DNA of 64,000 nucleotides from Pyronema omphalodes (taxonomy: Eukaryota > Ascomycota > Pezizomycetes > Pezizales > Pyronemataceae), in the NCBI GenBank assembly GCA_024516155.1, contig JAJJXM010000018.1, forward strand, positions 620,001-684,000, in the 5' to 3' direction. Under the pieces are notes generated by a model that saw only the letters and a program-made list of their open reading frames with translations, had not been told where the DNA came from and ran no database searches. Both the position numbers and the translations under genes were made by a program. Positions 12,946-25,800 of the stretch are shown one piece after another (within the stretch, counting starts at the first letter, position 1; each line of letters starts with the position of its first letter).

Positions 12946-13275
12946 CGTACTACTGTGTCACGCAACGATAACGAGCCCAATGTGATCAAAAATAGTGGAT
13001 CTGAAGCTGGCTGTCCGGACTGACGGCTGAGTTGAGTTGAGTCATGTCGGTCTTTGGTGGTATTTCCTCAGCATCAAAGCCGGAATATAGGAACGGATCT
13101 CTTTATCTAGGGGTTTTATTATACAGCAGCTAGTGTAGCGAAATATAGATTCAATATTCCACGAAATCAGCCTTTGTTTTTGCAGAAAGGAAGGTAGGAA
13201 TATGCCTCCGAATGATTTTGTATGACCCACTCCGGGATGTCATATGGCGAGAAATTATAGACGGGGAAGTGTTGA

Positions 13276-13522
13276 AAGCATGAATTATGGTGATAATGAC
13301 GCAGCGATGTTGATGGAATAGTGGAAGAAGATGTGATAGGGTTCATGTTCCAATAAAGGACAAGATGCACCGGTTTCTGGGTGACACATGCGATGTTGCC
13401 TGTTGTAGATGCTAGTGGGTTGAAGTAGATCGAGGATTGATGTGGAATATACGCGGGAGGTCATGTAACGAAGCGGGTCAACATGTAGCGGGATTCTCGC
13501 GGGAAATACCGGCCAAATTCAT
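13276..13522 (+). repeat. Diverged direct duplication, copy 2
   Basis: Second copy of the segment at 12699-12945, 577 bases downstream, in the same orientation. It ends about 250 bases before the decayed-looking gene at 13771. Confidence 0.8.
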
Positions 13523-13770
13523 GATTCTGCTAGCTGTGCCTAAAATGTCAGGTGATGGAGCGGAGATGGAGGTATCGAGCTCGACATTTAATCCAGACAG
13601 AATTCCCGAAGAATAATCATCCCCCGTGTTCTTACTCTTCACTTGCTCATCGGTCCACTTTTTGAACCCCACCCCTTCTTCGCAAACTGCAATCGATCAT
13701 CCCGCGCCTCATTTTGGTCTTCATGATGCCAGCATACAAACCCCCGATCGTTGAGGATGAACATCCTTAA

Positions 13771-14884
13771 CCATACTGCCCCAGAGAGGTATTATACAGC
13801 CTATCTCGCTCCCCGAATAAGGGAAGCTATCATGTTGATACACCATTAACGAAAACAGCTCACTCCCAGTTTACCAACGAGGGCAATATTTGCACGCCAG
13901 ATTCGTCCCATCGGATTGTGCATTCGGAGACTCAAACAAAGGAAGTAGAGGAATATGTCCCGGAAGAATCCTTGCTTTACCAGGTTGAAAAATCTTACAA
14001 ACCCGCTTCCGATTGATACGGAAGACCTCCAAAACTGGTCCGTCTGAAACGACGAAACTTTCCCTCGACGCACTTGCTCCCCCAATGACACCTATGGAAC
14101 GACAAACTATCAATGTAGAGTTAACGGTCGATGACATCATGACGGCACGGATGAACAAAGAGAAGGCCCAGTCTGAGATGCAGAAGGCGGAGGAAAGCGT
14201 AGGCTCGGCAACGGCGGTGTTGATGACCACCACAGTGTTCGCTATGAAGAAGGCATTAGGGAACATATTGGCTACTAAGGCATTGGAATCTGCAAAAGCC
14301 TGGGAAGAGGAGGAGGTTGAAACCCTCAGGAGAGCTGTGCAGAGACGGAGGGAAAGCAATCGTCTCAGAATTCCAGGCGGAAGTGAAATTCCAGGCTTTG
14401 CTTGCAAAGCAACAGAATAACGTCTTGGGGGCACAGCAGGTTGTGGATTCAGATCATGGAGCAAATATAATGAAGCTCAGAAGGGATCTGATTGTATTGG
14501 GACCCACTAGTTCAGATGAGGTAACGGCCGCTGCTCAAAGTAGCCCAATTCCAAGAGAAGACTAACAAAAACATTCAGGTGTCCAAGAAAGATCAAACAA
14601 AGCTAGGTGCCGCCGACACAGAATCAGTGGTAGAGGTTTCAGTAAACAACCCCCGAGATTCAATTCCGCAAATATACGTTTCGGGCCCAAAGAAGTACAA
14701 GAATGTTCGTACCGTCAGGGTGATCGAGGAACCATCCATGTCTCACGATGAAAGTGAGCTTTCAATTGGCTGGAGTACGGAAACCATGCCAGACGCGGTA
14801 TCGATTCAACAATTGGAAAACAGTCCAAGGCTTGATGATGTTGATATCAAAGGAGCAATATGGTTCAAATACTGGGGGAGGTAA
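13771..14884 (+). pseudogene. Unrecognised protein gene, apparently frameshifted
   Basis: Protein-like sequence runs through three frames. Frame A is open 13771-14016 with no ATG; frame B is open 13989-14419, helical and Glu/Ala/Lys-rich (for example ALESAKAWEEEEVETLRRAV); frame A then carries the helix on from about 14346 (AIVSEFQAEVKFQALLAKQQ). A good intron at 14521-14578 (GTAACG, GACTAAC, TTCAG) joins in phase to a last exon ending in a stop at 14884. I found no acceptable intron for the shifts near 14000 and 14346; the second looks like a one-base indel around GGAGGGAAAG. It is either a decaying gene or an assembly error. No family recognised; a coiled-coil or helical region is likely. 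Confidence 0.5.
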
Positions 14885-16015
14885 TAGTGTTATGGTCAAT
14901 TACAGCACCAAACAAAAATCACTTATGATAATAATGCCAACCATGGCTGCTTTTGTGTGTACAAATAGATGATTAGCAAGGCATTTATTGTTTTATTACG
15001 GATTATACAGTATTACTTATGTTGATTGTGAGCTTGTGAATGCTCACTAATGTTGTATTCGTGCTATAACTGTGTCTATCTATTGTACCCGATGTCATTG
15101 TTGTATGACCGTGATTCAGTATGCGTTATATAGTCGCATTGAATTTTACAGATTTTACAAAATTCTTTCATCCGGTAGTGGCGGCTCTTTCCTGTGTATG
15201 AGTCTTGAGACAAAACGTGCAAATGTATAATTCATGATAGCTAGGTGCAGATCTACGGATCCATCATCCACCTTAACCTTCAACATAAACTTCGTGCAGC
15301 GCGCGCCTATCTAGATTGATGTTCAAGTTTTCATGATCCGCAGATACTGTTTCCCTTGGTTGAGTTGCCCATAAACAATTAACAAGTCTATCGAAAAGCT
15401 TATTAAAGCATCCCTCCTAAAGATGAATTGGCATTGGACATTCTTCATATCAAGCTAAATTCGCTAACAAACTTTTCTTTAGAATGGAATGAATACTTCC
15501 GTGCTATGTATGATATATGATATATCCAGCTCGGTATGCGCAGCTCGCTGATCCATTGCGCTTCCTAGTTTATACTACTGTAGCTGCACATCCTCGACAT
15601 ATAAACCAAACTGCACACAATTCTTGTGTTGAGTTATAAAACTTTAGAGGATGTACATTATGCTTCAAAGTTCGAATAAGATTATGAGTCCATGAACCCA
15701 CCACTTGTATACATTATACATATTCAGGGGGTGGCTACTCAGTTTCCACGTAGAGTAGAAGTTAGGCTATAACTATTGACCTACGAAGAAATGTTTTGGC
15801 GAAGGCATATACATGCGGCAGGGTGATAAATTATATAAGCTCGCTTTGGCCATATACATAGGGGACCAATCCAACCCGTAATATCCGTAATCTAAAATTT
15901 CAAGATCGCCTTCTGTTACGCTTCATGCTCCTAAGTTCCTACGTTACTCAACTAAACTCAATGGTCTTAACCCATCTTCGATAGTTTCTAACGTAAAGTT
16001 CCCTCAGGTTGACGT

Positions 16016-16280
16016 CTTCCAAGTTCCAGTTTTTTTTTACGTGATTACTTATAAATTATAACTTACCGTTGATATTTGGGTTTAACCCTTTTTTTTTTCC
16101 CGATGTCTCCGATGTCTCCAAAGGTTCTAAAGTTACTTACTAACTTACTTACTTATTCATATCGAGGTCAATTCTCCGAGTTTACCTACCCGGCCTTATG
16201 TGCTCCCTGTACTCCCTATGCTCCCCGGGCCCCCCGGGCCAAGCCTGCAAGCTCATACCCGTACTAAACTTGCGGAGCTT
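16016..16280 (+). repeat. Diverged duplication, copy 1
   Basis: Shares with 16506-16775 the ordered blocks TTACGTGATTACTTATAA, CTTACTAACTTAC, GGTCAATTCTCCGAGTTTA, CTCCCCGGGCC and GTACTAAACTTGCGGA. The spacing drifts from about 487 to about 454 bases, so small indels separate the copies. Confidence 0.75.
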
Positions 16281-16505
16281 GGATCATCGCCATGTACCTG
16301 AGGTGGAGGTAGATGTAGCATGCATGACATGCATAGCCTATTTGTAGCTTCTCTCCTAGCACTCATCAATCATTATCTGTCAATTCATTCTGGTTTTCCA
16401 CCTCCATTCTTGATCTCTCTCAACTACGTCATTTAACCTCAGGTTCCTCACCCTAAGTTACTCAAAAACTCAACCCGTTTCTATTTCCACTATAAACTCC
16501 TACCA

Positions 16506-16775
16506 GGTCTTCCGGTTTTTTTTTTACGTGATTACTTATAACTTACCTTCGATGAGTCTGAACATTTTTTCCGATTTCTCCGAGGGTTCTGAAGTAACTT
16601 ACTAACTTACCCATATCAAGGTCAATTCTCCGAGTTTATGCACCTGGCCTTATGAAATCCTAGACTGCCTGGATCCTCTGGGCTCCCTGTGCTCCACGGG
16701 CTTCCCGAGCTCCCCGGGCCAAGCTTACAAGCTTACAAGCTCATACCTCCCATCTGTACTAAACTTGCGGACCAC
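16506..16775 (+). repeat. Diverged duplication, copy 2
   Basis: Second copy of the 16016-16280 segment, in the same orientation. Weaker similarity extends upstream of both copies. Confidence 0.75.
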
Positions 16776-18563
16776 TTTCATCACTCGGAACAATGACAGC
16801 TTTACTAAGTTTTTTTTTTTTTTTTTTTTTTTTCTAACCATCTCATACTGATACTCACCGACCACATAGCTGAGGTAGATGGCCTGTGTTTAGTAAATTT
16901 CGACATTAGCGCGGAGTACGGTTCTCGAAGGAATTCGAGCCGTGATGGATGATGGATCTGGTAGGCTGATAGTTTCCATGACATCAACGATTTGGGCTCT
17001 TCGAATGTTCAAATGTTCGAATGTTTCGGACCTCCCGGCTTAGGATCTTGGAATATTTGAATTTTGTAATCTCTTTACTCTAGGTTAAGTTGATTAAGTC
17101 TCTATCTTAGTTTGATTTTCTTTAAAAAAAAAAAACTAATTATTCAAAGCAAACCATCACCATCTCGACAACACCAGAGCGCCAGAGCGCCAGAGCACGA
17201 GAGCACGAGAGCACGAGCCAACGAATACCCAATACCTAAACCTCGAATCACTGCAATATATATGAGTCTGTCTACAAACTCCATGACCAGAGCTCTCTTT
17301 GACCCCTCCCCACTCCTTCCGGTCACTGACACAGCACAGTGTACTCGGGAACTAACATCTACAAAAATGCCCCGAGGACGAGGACCGGAGGTGGGGGTGG
17401 AGACAACTTAGATAAAACCCGGGTACGGCAGATGTGCTCGGGGCATGAAGCATCAGCCGAGGACCCGTCGTTTTACTAATGAATTGGTGACTGGAGGACC
17501 GAATTCCTGCATTTCGCGCTATGCATGCATGCATGTATTCCGGCGGCGGATAATAACGTTGACGATGTTAACGATATCTACGATATCAACGACATCACGA
17601 TATGCTCATTGCGCTACCTATCGATTCATTCAAGAGTTGTATAGACAAGAGCTGGTTTATAATTAATTACCGTAGTTTCGTTTTACCACGGGACAAAAAT
17701 CACGCGAACGTATAGCTAGCTAGACTAGAACTCCAGCTCCTCGACCAGCATAACTTCACATAGCGCAAAACCTTCGGTGAATTAGATAGGAGACAAAGAA
17801 AAGCGGTCATGACACCTGTTTTGTTTTTTATTGGTATTCGGTAATGATCGACAAGTCGATGGGTCAGGAGAACCGGTCGTCAGTCGATGCGAAGACCGTG
17901 AAGGGGTTATAAAGACTGGATATCCCCCATGGAATTTTGAAGTTTAAGTTTTTTGTTTTTCATCTCCTCTTCCATTTTTTCATTTTTTCATACCAAACTT
18001 TACTCTTTGGATTTTGGATACGCTGTCTTTCGAATTCCGGAGAAGTTAATATCCATACTCCCGTGGTTGGACTTTTGTAGGATTCCTCTGGGGTTTGACT
18101 TCCGAAGTTTTTTGACTGTCTCCTTCATGCATCCTCATGAGATTGACTGGCTTTGCCTGCTTTTGCATTATGAACGAGTTGATGGTGTAACAGCAGTGTT
18201 CCGAAGTCTGGTTGTATTTGTGAAGGACACAAATTCGAGAGGAATGGGGATATTAGACAGTCTTTCAACCACAGATTTTGATACTCACTTTTGAACATCT
18301 TTCCTATTCTCCAAACCAAACGCAGCGAAAACATACATACGCCCATATCTCGAATCCCAACCTACAAAATCTCTTCCCAAATGTATATCTATGTCCTGTG
18401 TACTTTATAATCTCAAACTCAAATATCTTTATCAACTATAATATATACATTAAACCTATTTCTTCTAAACGTTATAATCATTTCTACGAGCCACGTCGTT
18501 GTATGTCGTGTTACACGTGTTACGAAAGATTTACAGAGAATCGAACAACTTTTCCCTGCTCTC

Positions 18564-19670
18564 TTAAAAGAGCAACCCCCCTCCTGAACTATCCTTCTCC
18601 TTCTTCTTAGAATCCCCCGACGATGACGGATCCGACGAATCCGATGACGACGACGAGGGGGATCCTTGCCGCTGGTTTGTCGACTCCTCCTGTGAAGAGT
18701 TGTTCGATGGGACTTTTTTTTTCTCCTCCTGAGATGGTTGGTTCGGAGTTTTTTTTTCGTCGTGAGCAGCAGAAGCAGGAGCATCTGATCCCGAAGGAGC
18801 AGCAGAACCAGTAGAATCAGTCTTAGAGCCACTACCATTATCCGTAGAAGTCTTATCCGCCGCATCCTTCTCATCAGAAATCCTCTTATCTTCAGCAACC
18901 TTAGCAGCCTTCTCATCAGAAGCCTTCTTATCCTCCTCTTCCTTCTCCTTGGCCTTTGCTGCGGCAGAATCATCAGCAGATGGCGTGGGGTTCTTGTTGC
19001 TGATACCGAATTGCGTGGAGTATTGGAAGTATCCAGTGTCGTCTTGGATTAGCTGTAGACCGTAGTGTGTTACGTCGTCTTCTAGATCTGTACCGGGAGT
19101 CCAGGTGTAGTGACCAGTGTTCGGGATGGATTCTACGATTACTCCGATGGGACGCACCGAGTCGCCGGGTCCCCGGAGGAGGACGAAGGATATGGTGCCT
19201 TCAGAGGTAGGCTGCGGGTTGGATTAGCAGGGTTTCTGGTAAAGATCCGGGGAGGGGGTTGCTGTTTTGGGTTGGGGTTGAGGGAAGAGATGATCGTCGG
19301 TAAGGGGGAGTGATAGGGGGTGAAGTATAATCAGCAGGCTGCGCGCTTAGCTCGCTCATTGTACTTCACCTGGAAGGAAGGAAGGAAGGATTAAGGGGTC
19401 ATGTGAATTTTTGATCGTCGGTAAGTATTGTTTTTTTTTTTTTTTTTTTCGCAAAAAAGAAAAAAAAACAATAAGATTTAGAAAAAGAAGAGGAAAAATT
19501 AAACGGACAGTCCAGGAGATATCATAAGCTTTTCCGGCTTCGACAATGTGGTTTAAACCAGGTGTGTGAATCGGGTTTCCTTGAGGTTGACCAACGGCTT
19601 GCGTAACGGCGTTGACAGCGGTTGCTGAAAGTGCCGTGACAATTGCAAAGATTCCGAATTTGTACTGCAT
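18564..19670 (-). CDS. Secreted Ser-rich protein with Kre9/KNH-type N-terminal domain
   Basis: Two exons, 19670-19509 and 19211-18564, give 269 residues. The intron (19508-19212, 297 bp) starts with the uncommon GTCCGT and ends in a GCTAAT...CGCAG acceptor. The junction is supported because it restores the family motif ISWTPTSEGTISFVLLRG. Residues 1-21 form a signal peptide ending near VNA. Residues ~25-130 are the Ig-like domain of fungal Kre9/KNH and GPI-anchored Ser/Thr-rich wall proteins (AGKAYDISWT, PNTGHYTWTPGTDL, YFQYSTQFGISN). The rest is Lys/Glu/Asp/Ser-rich. Unlike most relatives there is no hydrophobic GPI-addition tail; it ends KKKEKDSSGGGLLF. It is probably secreted or wall-associated. 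Confidence 0.85.
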
Positions 19671-22600
19671 TTTTTCTTTCTTTGTTTGTTTGAAAGATTC
19701 CGGAATGTTTCGAAAGACCAAGACGACGACGACGACGACGGAGAGACGAATTTCTTTTTTACTGTAAAATTATTCTTTTTCCGATCGGATTCCGAAGTTC
19801 CTGGTGACGAAGGTTCGTCGGAATTAGGAATGGAGGGGGGGGTAGGAAAAATGATGCAGTAATGATGATTGATGAATTGATGAAATTCGAACAGCCGCCG
19901 GTAAAGAAAAATTCCAAAAACCGAGCAAGAGCTGCAAGTTACTAGAGGGAGTATATGCTGTCAATGGATACTCTAGTTCCCTCTTTTGAATAGGGGTCCC
20001 CTCACAAAAACGAATGTTCCATAAAGGTGCCCAAGGCTCCTAGTACAAAGCATACAATCTGAAATGACGATAGCGTAACATAGTAGCTACGGGCAGCATG
20101 TTCGCTTATGAGCTAGCGCGCGCGAAACGCTTGGACTCGGAAACAGCCGAGTGTCATGAACGGCGTTGGGGCCCCGGTTTTAGCGTGGCAAGGACCTACT
20201 CTAATTTTTGAGCGAACTGCGCGTGGAGCTTATTGAAGACATTCAGACTGATGAAGACAAGTCTACTGAGACCGGTCTAAACAATTATGTCAAAAAGACT
20301 ATCTAAGACCAGTCTAATCATTCTATATCAAAGAACTGTTCGGACTGGCAAAGACCATCCAAGACCAGTCTAATCATTTTACAACCAGAGAACAGAAAAG
20401 TGATAAGCACATACCATACCATACCATACCATACTAACAAATCTCAAATCAAATTACCGGTCATGTTACGTCCGATATCCCATCTTCCGCACCGGAGCTC
20501 TACTTACCACTACTACTTTACACCAACTTGAAGTTTGGTGCACCTATGCGGTGGGTGGTGTTTACTCCTCCCAAGATGATCAGATAATCTAGCATCCGAG
20601 TGTGTATGAACGATAGTGTACATAGAACACGGAATCGAAACCTACTAGAAGCTCCAAGTCGAGTCCGGACCCAAGCTTATTATCCCACCACCACCACCAC
20701 CACCGGCGTACCGGCATTTTATACCATTTATATTAATTACAAAGCACGAGATACACGGCTTGGATACACCTACCCAAATATCGGCCGCAATCACACACCG
20801 GTGTGATGGAAGGAGTAATGTTAGATGTGGCGTACCGTGCACGTGGAAAGAATCGGATGCATCGGTGGTGTGTCCATAGATAGGGAGCCAAACCACTGAC
20901 CACTGACGGCGTGGCTGAAAATTACGTGGATGCCGTGATTGTGGAGATAAAAGGTGGAAGTGAACAGTTTCAAGGAATGAATATGTTAATTGGAATAAAA
21001 TAACTCCGTAACATGAAGGAACATTTGAGGCTGGATTTGTTTTGATTAGATAGCGGCACGAGGTTGGATTGTGAGATTGTGAAGCGAGACAAGGAGATAT
21101 TGAGCTTGGGCTTGGGCTCAGAGAATTGCTTGGATCCTGGCAAAGCTTACAAAGCTTGGCGAAGTCAGTGAAGATATGCTCTTATGCACCTAGGAACTTA
21201 AGAACTTAAGAACCTAATGCACCCTACCCAAGACCCAAGACCCCGATGACCGATGACCGATGGGCTTGGCAAACTTACCAAGCTTGGTATGCATGCATGT
21301 CCTCGGGTACATACATACATAGAAGCTTTAGAAGTTTAAGCAGTCTAGAAGGAAGCACATCGTAGTCACATCGTCATTTCTTGCGGCCTTGCTTCTTCTT
21401 GGCAGTTCTGTACTTGGTGGAGATCAGATGTCAAGATGAACGTATACATGTCACGTATTTGCAACCTAAGGAGTTAAAAGCTTGGAAACTAGAGTTTTTT
21501 TTACGGAAATATAATAACAATAAGGTGGAGGTGTGGTTTGCGTATGCGTATGCTTCTAGAAACGTAATGGGGCTGATGGGGGATGGGCTTGGTAAACCTA
21601 CCAGGCAGCGGGATTGGTTTGGAGTTCTAGAAGCTTGGGAAGCATAAGGAGGAGGTACATTGGCATTTCTTACGGCCTTGAGGCATTGCGGCTGCAATCT
21701 GTTCTTGAAGAGTGGCGAGAATGGACTTGATGATGGATGATAGGATGATGATAAAGAGTCAAGGTGAATGTATATACATATGTCACGTAGTCAAAAGCTG
21801 GGAAGTTAAAAGCTTAAGCTTGAAAAGTAAAGCCTGGGTTAGAAATAATAGAGCAGTAACCGGTTAAGTTAAACCAAAGCCATTATTTCAAAACTAAGAG
21901 CTGATGACGATGATGATGATGTTCGAAGAAGTGTTTTCAGTATAACATAATTATCGACTATCAATCTCAAACCCGACCAGAAAGAAAGAAAAATAAACGC
22001 AGAAAATGGTATCAATAGTCTTTGTTGAAGAGTGCCTGTTGAGCCGTGCTCTGTGCTGTGACTGCTTGTGGAGGTGGACGTTGCCTTAGCGCACATCTCC
22101 TCGTTATGTTTGTTCTGTCGATGGTATCTTTGCTCGTTATCCAATGTCACTCACTAGGATCTCCATCTCCATCTTTCTGTCTCTCTTTGTCCTCCCAAGT
22201 GCCAGCTCATCCTACGTCTGACCATGAGCACTTTCACAGTATTGATAGTACCAAGCTCGAAATTTGAAGTTTGGAATTTGAAATTCGAATCAGCAGGCTC
22301 AAAGACTTCGAAACCAAAAATAAGCAGAAAACACCACAACCCCTCAGAAATCAAAATTCACAAATCCATAACCCCTCAATATCCAAAAATTCAGTAAAGT
22401 AACAACCCCCCTCCCTCCCCCCCAAAACAACAACAATAAAATTCAAAAAATAAAAAATACGGCACCAAAAACACCCATCCACAGCGCCAAGAATCATGTC
22501 ATATCATATCATATCATCATCTACATGCACAACCATATACAAAAAAACCTCTTCCAAAATCATTAATTACCCCCCCCCCCCCCCCACCCACTCATCATAC

Positions 22601-22880
22601 TATCATAAACCCACAGGGTCTGTCTGTCCGCTATCTGACTTCTTGCTTGTCGCTTATTCCTACTATGAATACTATGTACTTGAAGCTTGGTTTATTGGCG
22701 CCTGGCCATATCTTTATCATTATCCATATCCTTATCCCTTACCTCCCCTTCTCCCCCCGTCTCCAACTCGTGGTCCAGCTTCTCTACCCCGTAGATCTTA
22801 ACCATGGGTCGTACCCCGCGGCTCTTACTCCCCTGCCCCGTCTCCGTCCGCCCCCTGTGTCCCCGCCTACCCCGCGGATC
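19671..22880. other. Intergenic region between Kre9-like and Zn2Cys6 genes
   Basis: No gene supported. It contains a GAC/ACG trinucleotide run near 19728-19740, three imperfect copies of a unit containing AGACCAGTCTAATCATT (20240-20385), a diverged tandem duplication (about 21350-21490 and 21640-21820, sharing TCATTTCTTGCGGCCTTG-like and AAGTTAAAAGCTT-like blocks), dispersed repeat copy A (22024-22238) and a 16-base C tract (22570-22585). Confidence 0.55.
22008..22252 (+). mobile_element. Dispersed ~215-bp repeat, copy A (MITE-like)
   Basis: The core 22024-22238 is nearly identical to 61574-61788 and diverged-similar to the reverse complement of 31770-31975. It is bracketed by inverted TATCAATA (22010-22017) and TATTGATA (22240-22247). 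The inner ends (GTTGAAGAGTGC and, inverted, GTGAAAGTGCTC) are also weakly complementary. It encodes no transposase; a non-autonomous element is the simplest reading, a conserved non-coding RNA the alternative. Confidence 0.6.
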
Positions 22881-25800
22881 TTACCCCCACGCTTGATAAT
22901 CCGCATCCCAAAGCGCCATATACCCGAAATCGACATCTTCAAGTGAAAAATCGATACCATCGAAATCCTGGTAAGAAGTCGTTAGCATCCAGTATCCGTT
23001 GTCCCCTAGTACCCCGTATCCTTTCTCTCTCTCTCTCCCTCACCCTCGCCCTCACCCTCCTGCTAGTCCCCCAAATGTCCCCGCAGTGCCCCCCCTTGAT
23101 ACCGCCACCCCTAGTATCCTCTGCCCTCACGCCCAATATCCCCCCCCCCCCCCCCCCCCTCCCTCCTCCCAGCAGCAGGGAAGCAAAGCACCACTACCCT
23201 CATCCCTCCTTCCAGCACCAAGAAATAAACAAACAAAAATAACTTACCAACCCAAGTCCCGATAACGCCTCACTACTTCCCGAGGTTGAAATTACAGATT
23301 CGGCTTTGTTTAATGGTGGGATTATTGGCTGGAATTGAACAAAAGATGGTGTTAGTTGGTAGGTTCTCATTAGATAAAGAGGGGGGGGGGATGGGGGTTA
23401 GTAAGCATAGGCAGAGAAAAGTGAAGTAGCCAGTGGGATGTGCGGGAAAGCCCTAAGTTATGCCCTATCCCGTGACCTAAAGCCCTGACCCGGGGGATGC
23501 TGACTTCACCAACGACACTGCCGACGCCACAGGAGACGTCACCGCAGACATCACATCCTCTCCGCAAATAAAACAAAAAAACAAAACTCACCAATTCATT
23601 AGCCAGCGCCTGACAAACCCTAACACACTTATCACTTCCCTGTCTCATATACCTTTCCCTAAGTTCCGGGGCTTCTTTCGCCTTCACGAAAACGCCCACC
23701 ATAACCAAAAAAAAGTAATCCTTAAGCCCCTTCCCCAGCATCGAAATCCTCTTCTCAAATAATCCCAAAGTCGCATCCACCAACGCAAAATGATTATCCT
23801 TATACAACGCATACAACTCCTTCGCAAACCCCAGTCCCGCTGTTGGACGTCCAATAAATAGTTCATGACAAATCGTAAGTGCCGCTTGTGCATGTTCCGC
23901 AGCAAATAATAGACACCGTAAATCGGAAGTATCGGGGAAGGCTTTGTAGTGTGATAATAACACGCTGGCATTTTCGAGACATACATGCCGACTATAAGAA
24001 TATCGGGGGTCACCATTATCCATTGCTTCTGCTGCTATACTGAAAGGGATATGAAGAAGGAGCAAAAACCGCCGGAGATGTAGGTCTAGAAGTTGTTTGG
24101 GTAGTGATAAACCGGCTTCGATGTGTGCTTTGTTGGTGCTTTCGATTTTTAGATGGCTGGGTAGCGAAACGAGATGGGTGGTGAGTTCGCGGTCTAGTCG
24201 GAGGATCTCTTCATACGGTGGATCGCTGGAGATGGTGTTGATGACTTTTGCTATTTCGATCCGGGTGGGTAGCGAGGTGAGAAGTGCACATTGGAAAGAG
24301 GTCTCGGTGAAGGAGTTGGGACGAGAGGTTGGGGCTTCAATGGTGGATTCTAAAACGTCCCAGTCATTGATACAAAGTGGGGGTTTGCAGTCGTGGTCGC
24401 TGGGGGATATGTTCATAGGCATTCCACGTTCCATGCTAGCTTGTAGATCGAGTTCTAGGATTGTGGCCCAGAGACGTCGTCGGCATTCAGCGTGGAAGAC
24501 AGAGATTTTTTGGAGCTGGGATGGATCTCGGTGAAGTCCCATGGTCATTGCTAGACGGACTAAGGTCCCGACTTGTGTCCAGAGATCGAATTCGTCAATG
24601 CTGTTGACTCGTTTCGCTAGGATTAGGAGACAGTGGATTCGAATTAATGTCAGGTCGCCCCGTTGGCGATGACAGAGCCACCGTTCGACCGAGTGGACCC
24701 ACCGCACGGCGGTTTGTCGGCGGACTACGGCGTCGCGGTTGATACTGGGCGGCAAGGCGGAGGGGGGTTGGGAGGTGAATAGAAGGCCGCATGCCATCAT
24801 TAATAATAATTGAGCAACGAATTCTGGAGCGGCTTTTTCTTTGTCGTTACGCCAGAAATCTGAATATTCTTTCCAGAAAGAAGGGATGTGAATAATTCGA
24901 TGGGTTGATTCGAAGTTGCTCATATAGGCTTTTACTAAGCTTTCTACTTCGCTTGAATTGTTGGGTATATTTTCGAGAAGATTTGGGTTGCATTCAATAT
25001 CTTCCTGCTCTTCTTTATCTTTCATTCTTTCTTTCCATACTTGGAATTCTCGTCGAAGTTGTGGGACAGCAGGGTTGAAGGGAAGCGCTTCTTGAACGAA
25101 AGGTTTTAGACCGTCAAACTACACAGAGGTCACTGCGATTAGATAGAGACATAATGTCAGGAAGAGAATATATTACTTGTGTCAATAATGATGAAACATG
25201 ACTTCGGCCAAAATATCGTACACGGGCGTTTTTTCCACGAGTAAATGGCTTTCCTTTGAAGTTGTGGACATATCCAGGGGGTCTTTGCTGTGATGCATTG
25301 TTATTTTGCTTGTCACTGCTTTTATCAAGCATAGTTCGAGGTCCATTGTCACCGGGCGCGCTTAATAGTCGCGATATCGGTACTTGATGCTGCTCGATGC
25401 TCGTTACATGACTCGGGCTGTTCTTGAGATAATCGTGTGCCCCCTGACTCACATACTGAATCTGGGGCAGTTGTTGTGGGTATTGTTGGACTTGTTGCAC
25501 CGGGAGTTCAACCCTTTCATTTGAGGTTATTTGTCCAAAGTTCTTTGTCATCGGTTCGTATCTATCTTGTCTATCGAATGTGTGTTGTTGTATTGGCGGT
25601 GTTGTTGCGATCTTGGATTCCGTGATTGCGTATGCGTTGTTGGGCGCTCGCTCATATCTACCCGTCGACTCGAGAAACTCGCGATACAGACGTGGCGCAT
25701 TCTGATGCTCGCTAATCTTTGGAACTTTTGCCGCCGGACTTTCATTCGCGTAGATACATTCTCGACGACTGCCTCGACATCGTTGGCATGGCTGTTCGCG

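Larger units (their letters stand above)
9835..13770. other. Repeat-rich intergenic region
   Basis: No gene supported. It holds TATAG and GATGGAT microrepeats (9958-10016), the 36-copy 9-bp array (10752-11075), a 28-base C tract (11517-11544), imperfect repeats of a GAGATCCNTGAT-like unit (11570-11815), and the first copy and most of the second copy of a diverged direct duplication (from 12690). Confidence 0.6.
14885..18563. other. Intergenic region with a diverged duplication
   Basis: No gene supported. It contains a duplicated ~260-bp segment (16016-16280 and 16506-16775), a long T tract (about 16811-16833), short repeats of GAGCGCCAGAGC/GAGCACGA type (17178-17218) and GCATGCATGCATG (17522-17535). 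A 113-codon open frame at 17953-18294 has no recognisable domain. Confidence 0.55.

Noticed and set aside
17953..18294. 113-codon plus-strand frame
   Set aside because: Begins in T-rich DNA, no domain, no intron signals and no partner exon; may be real but not supportable.
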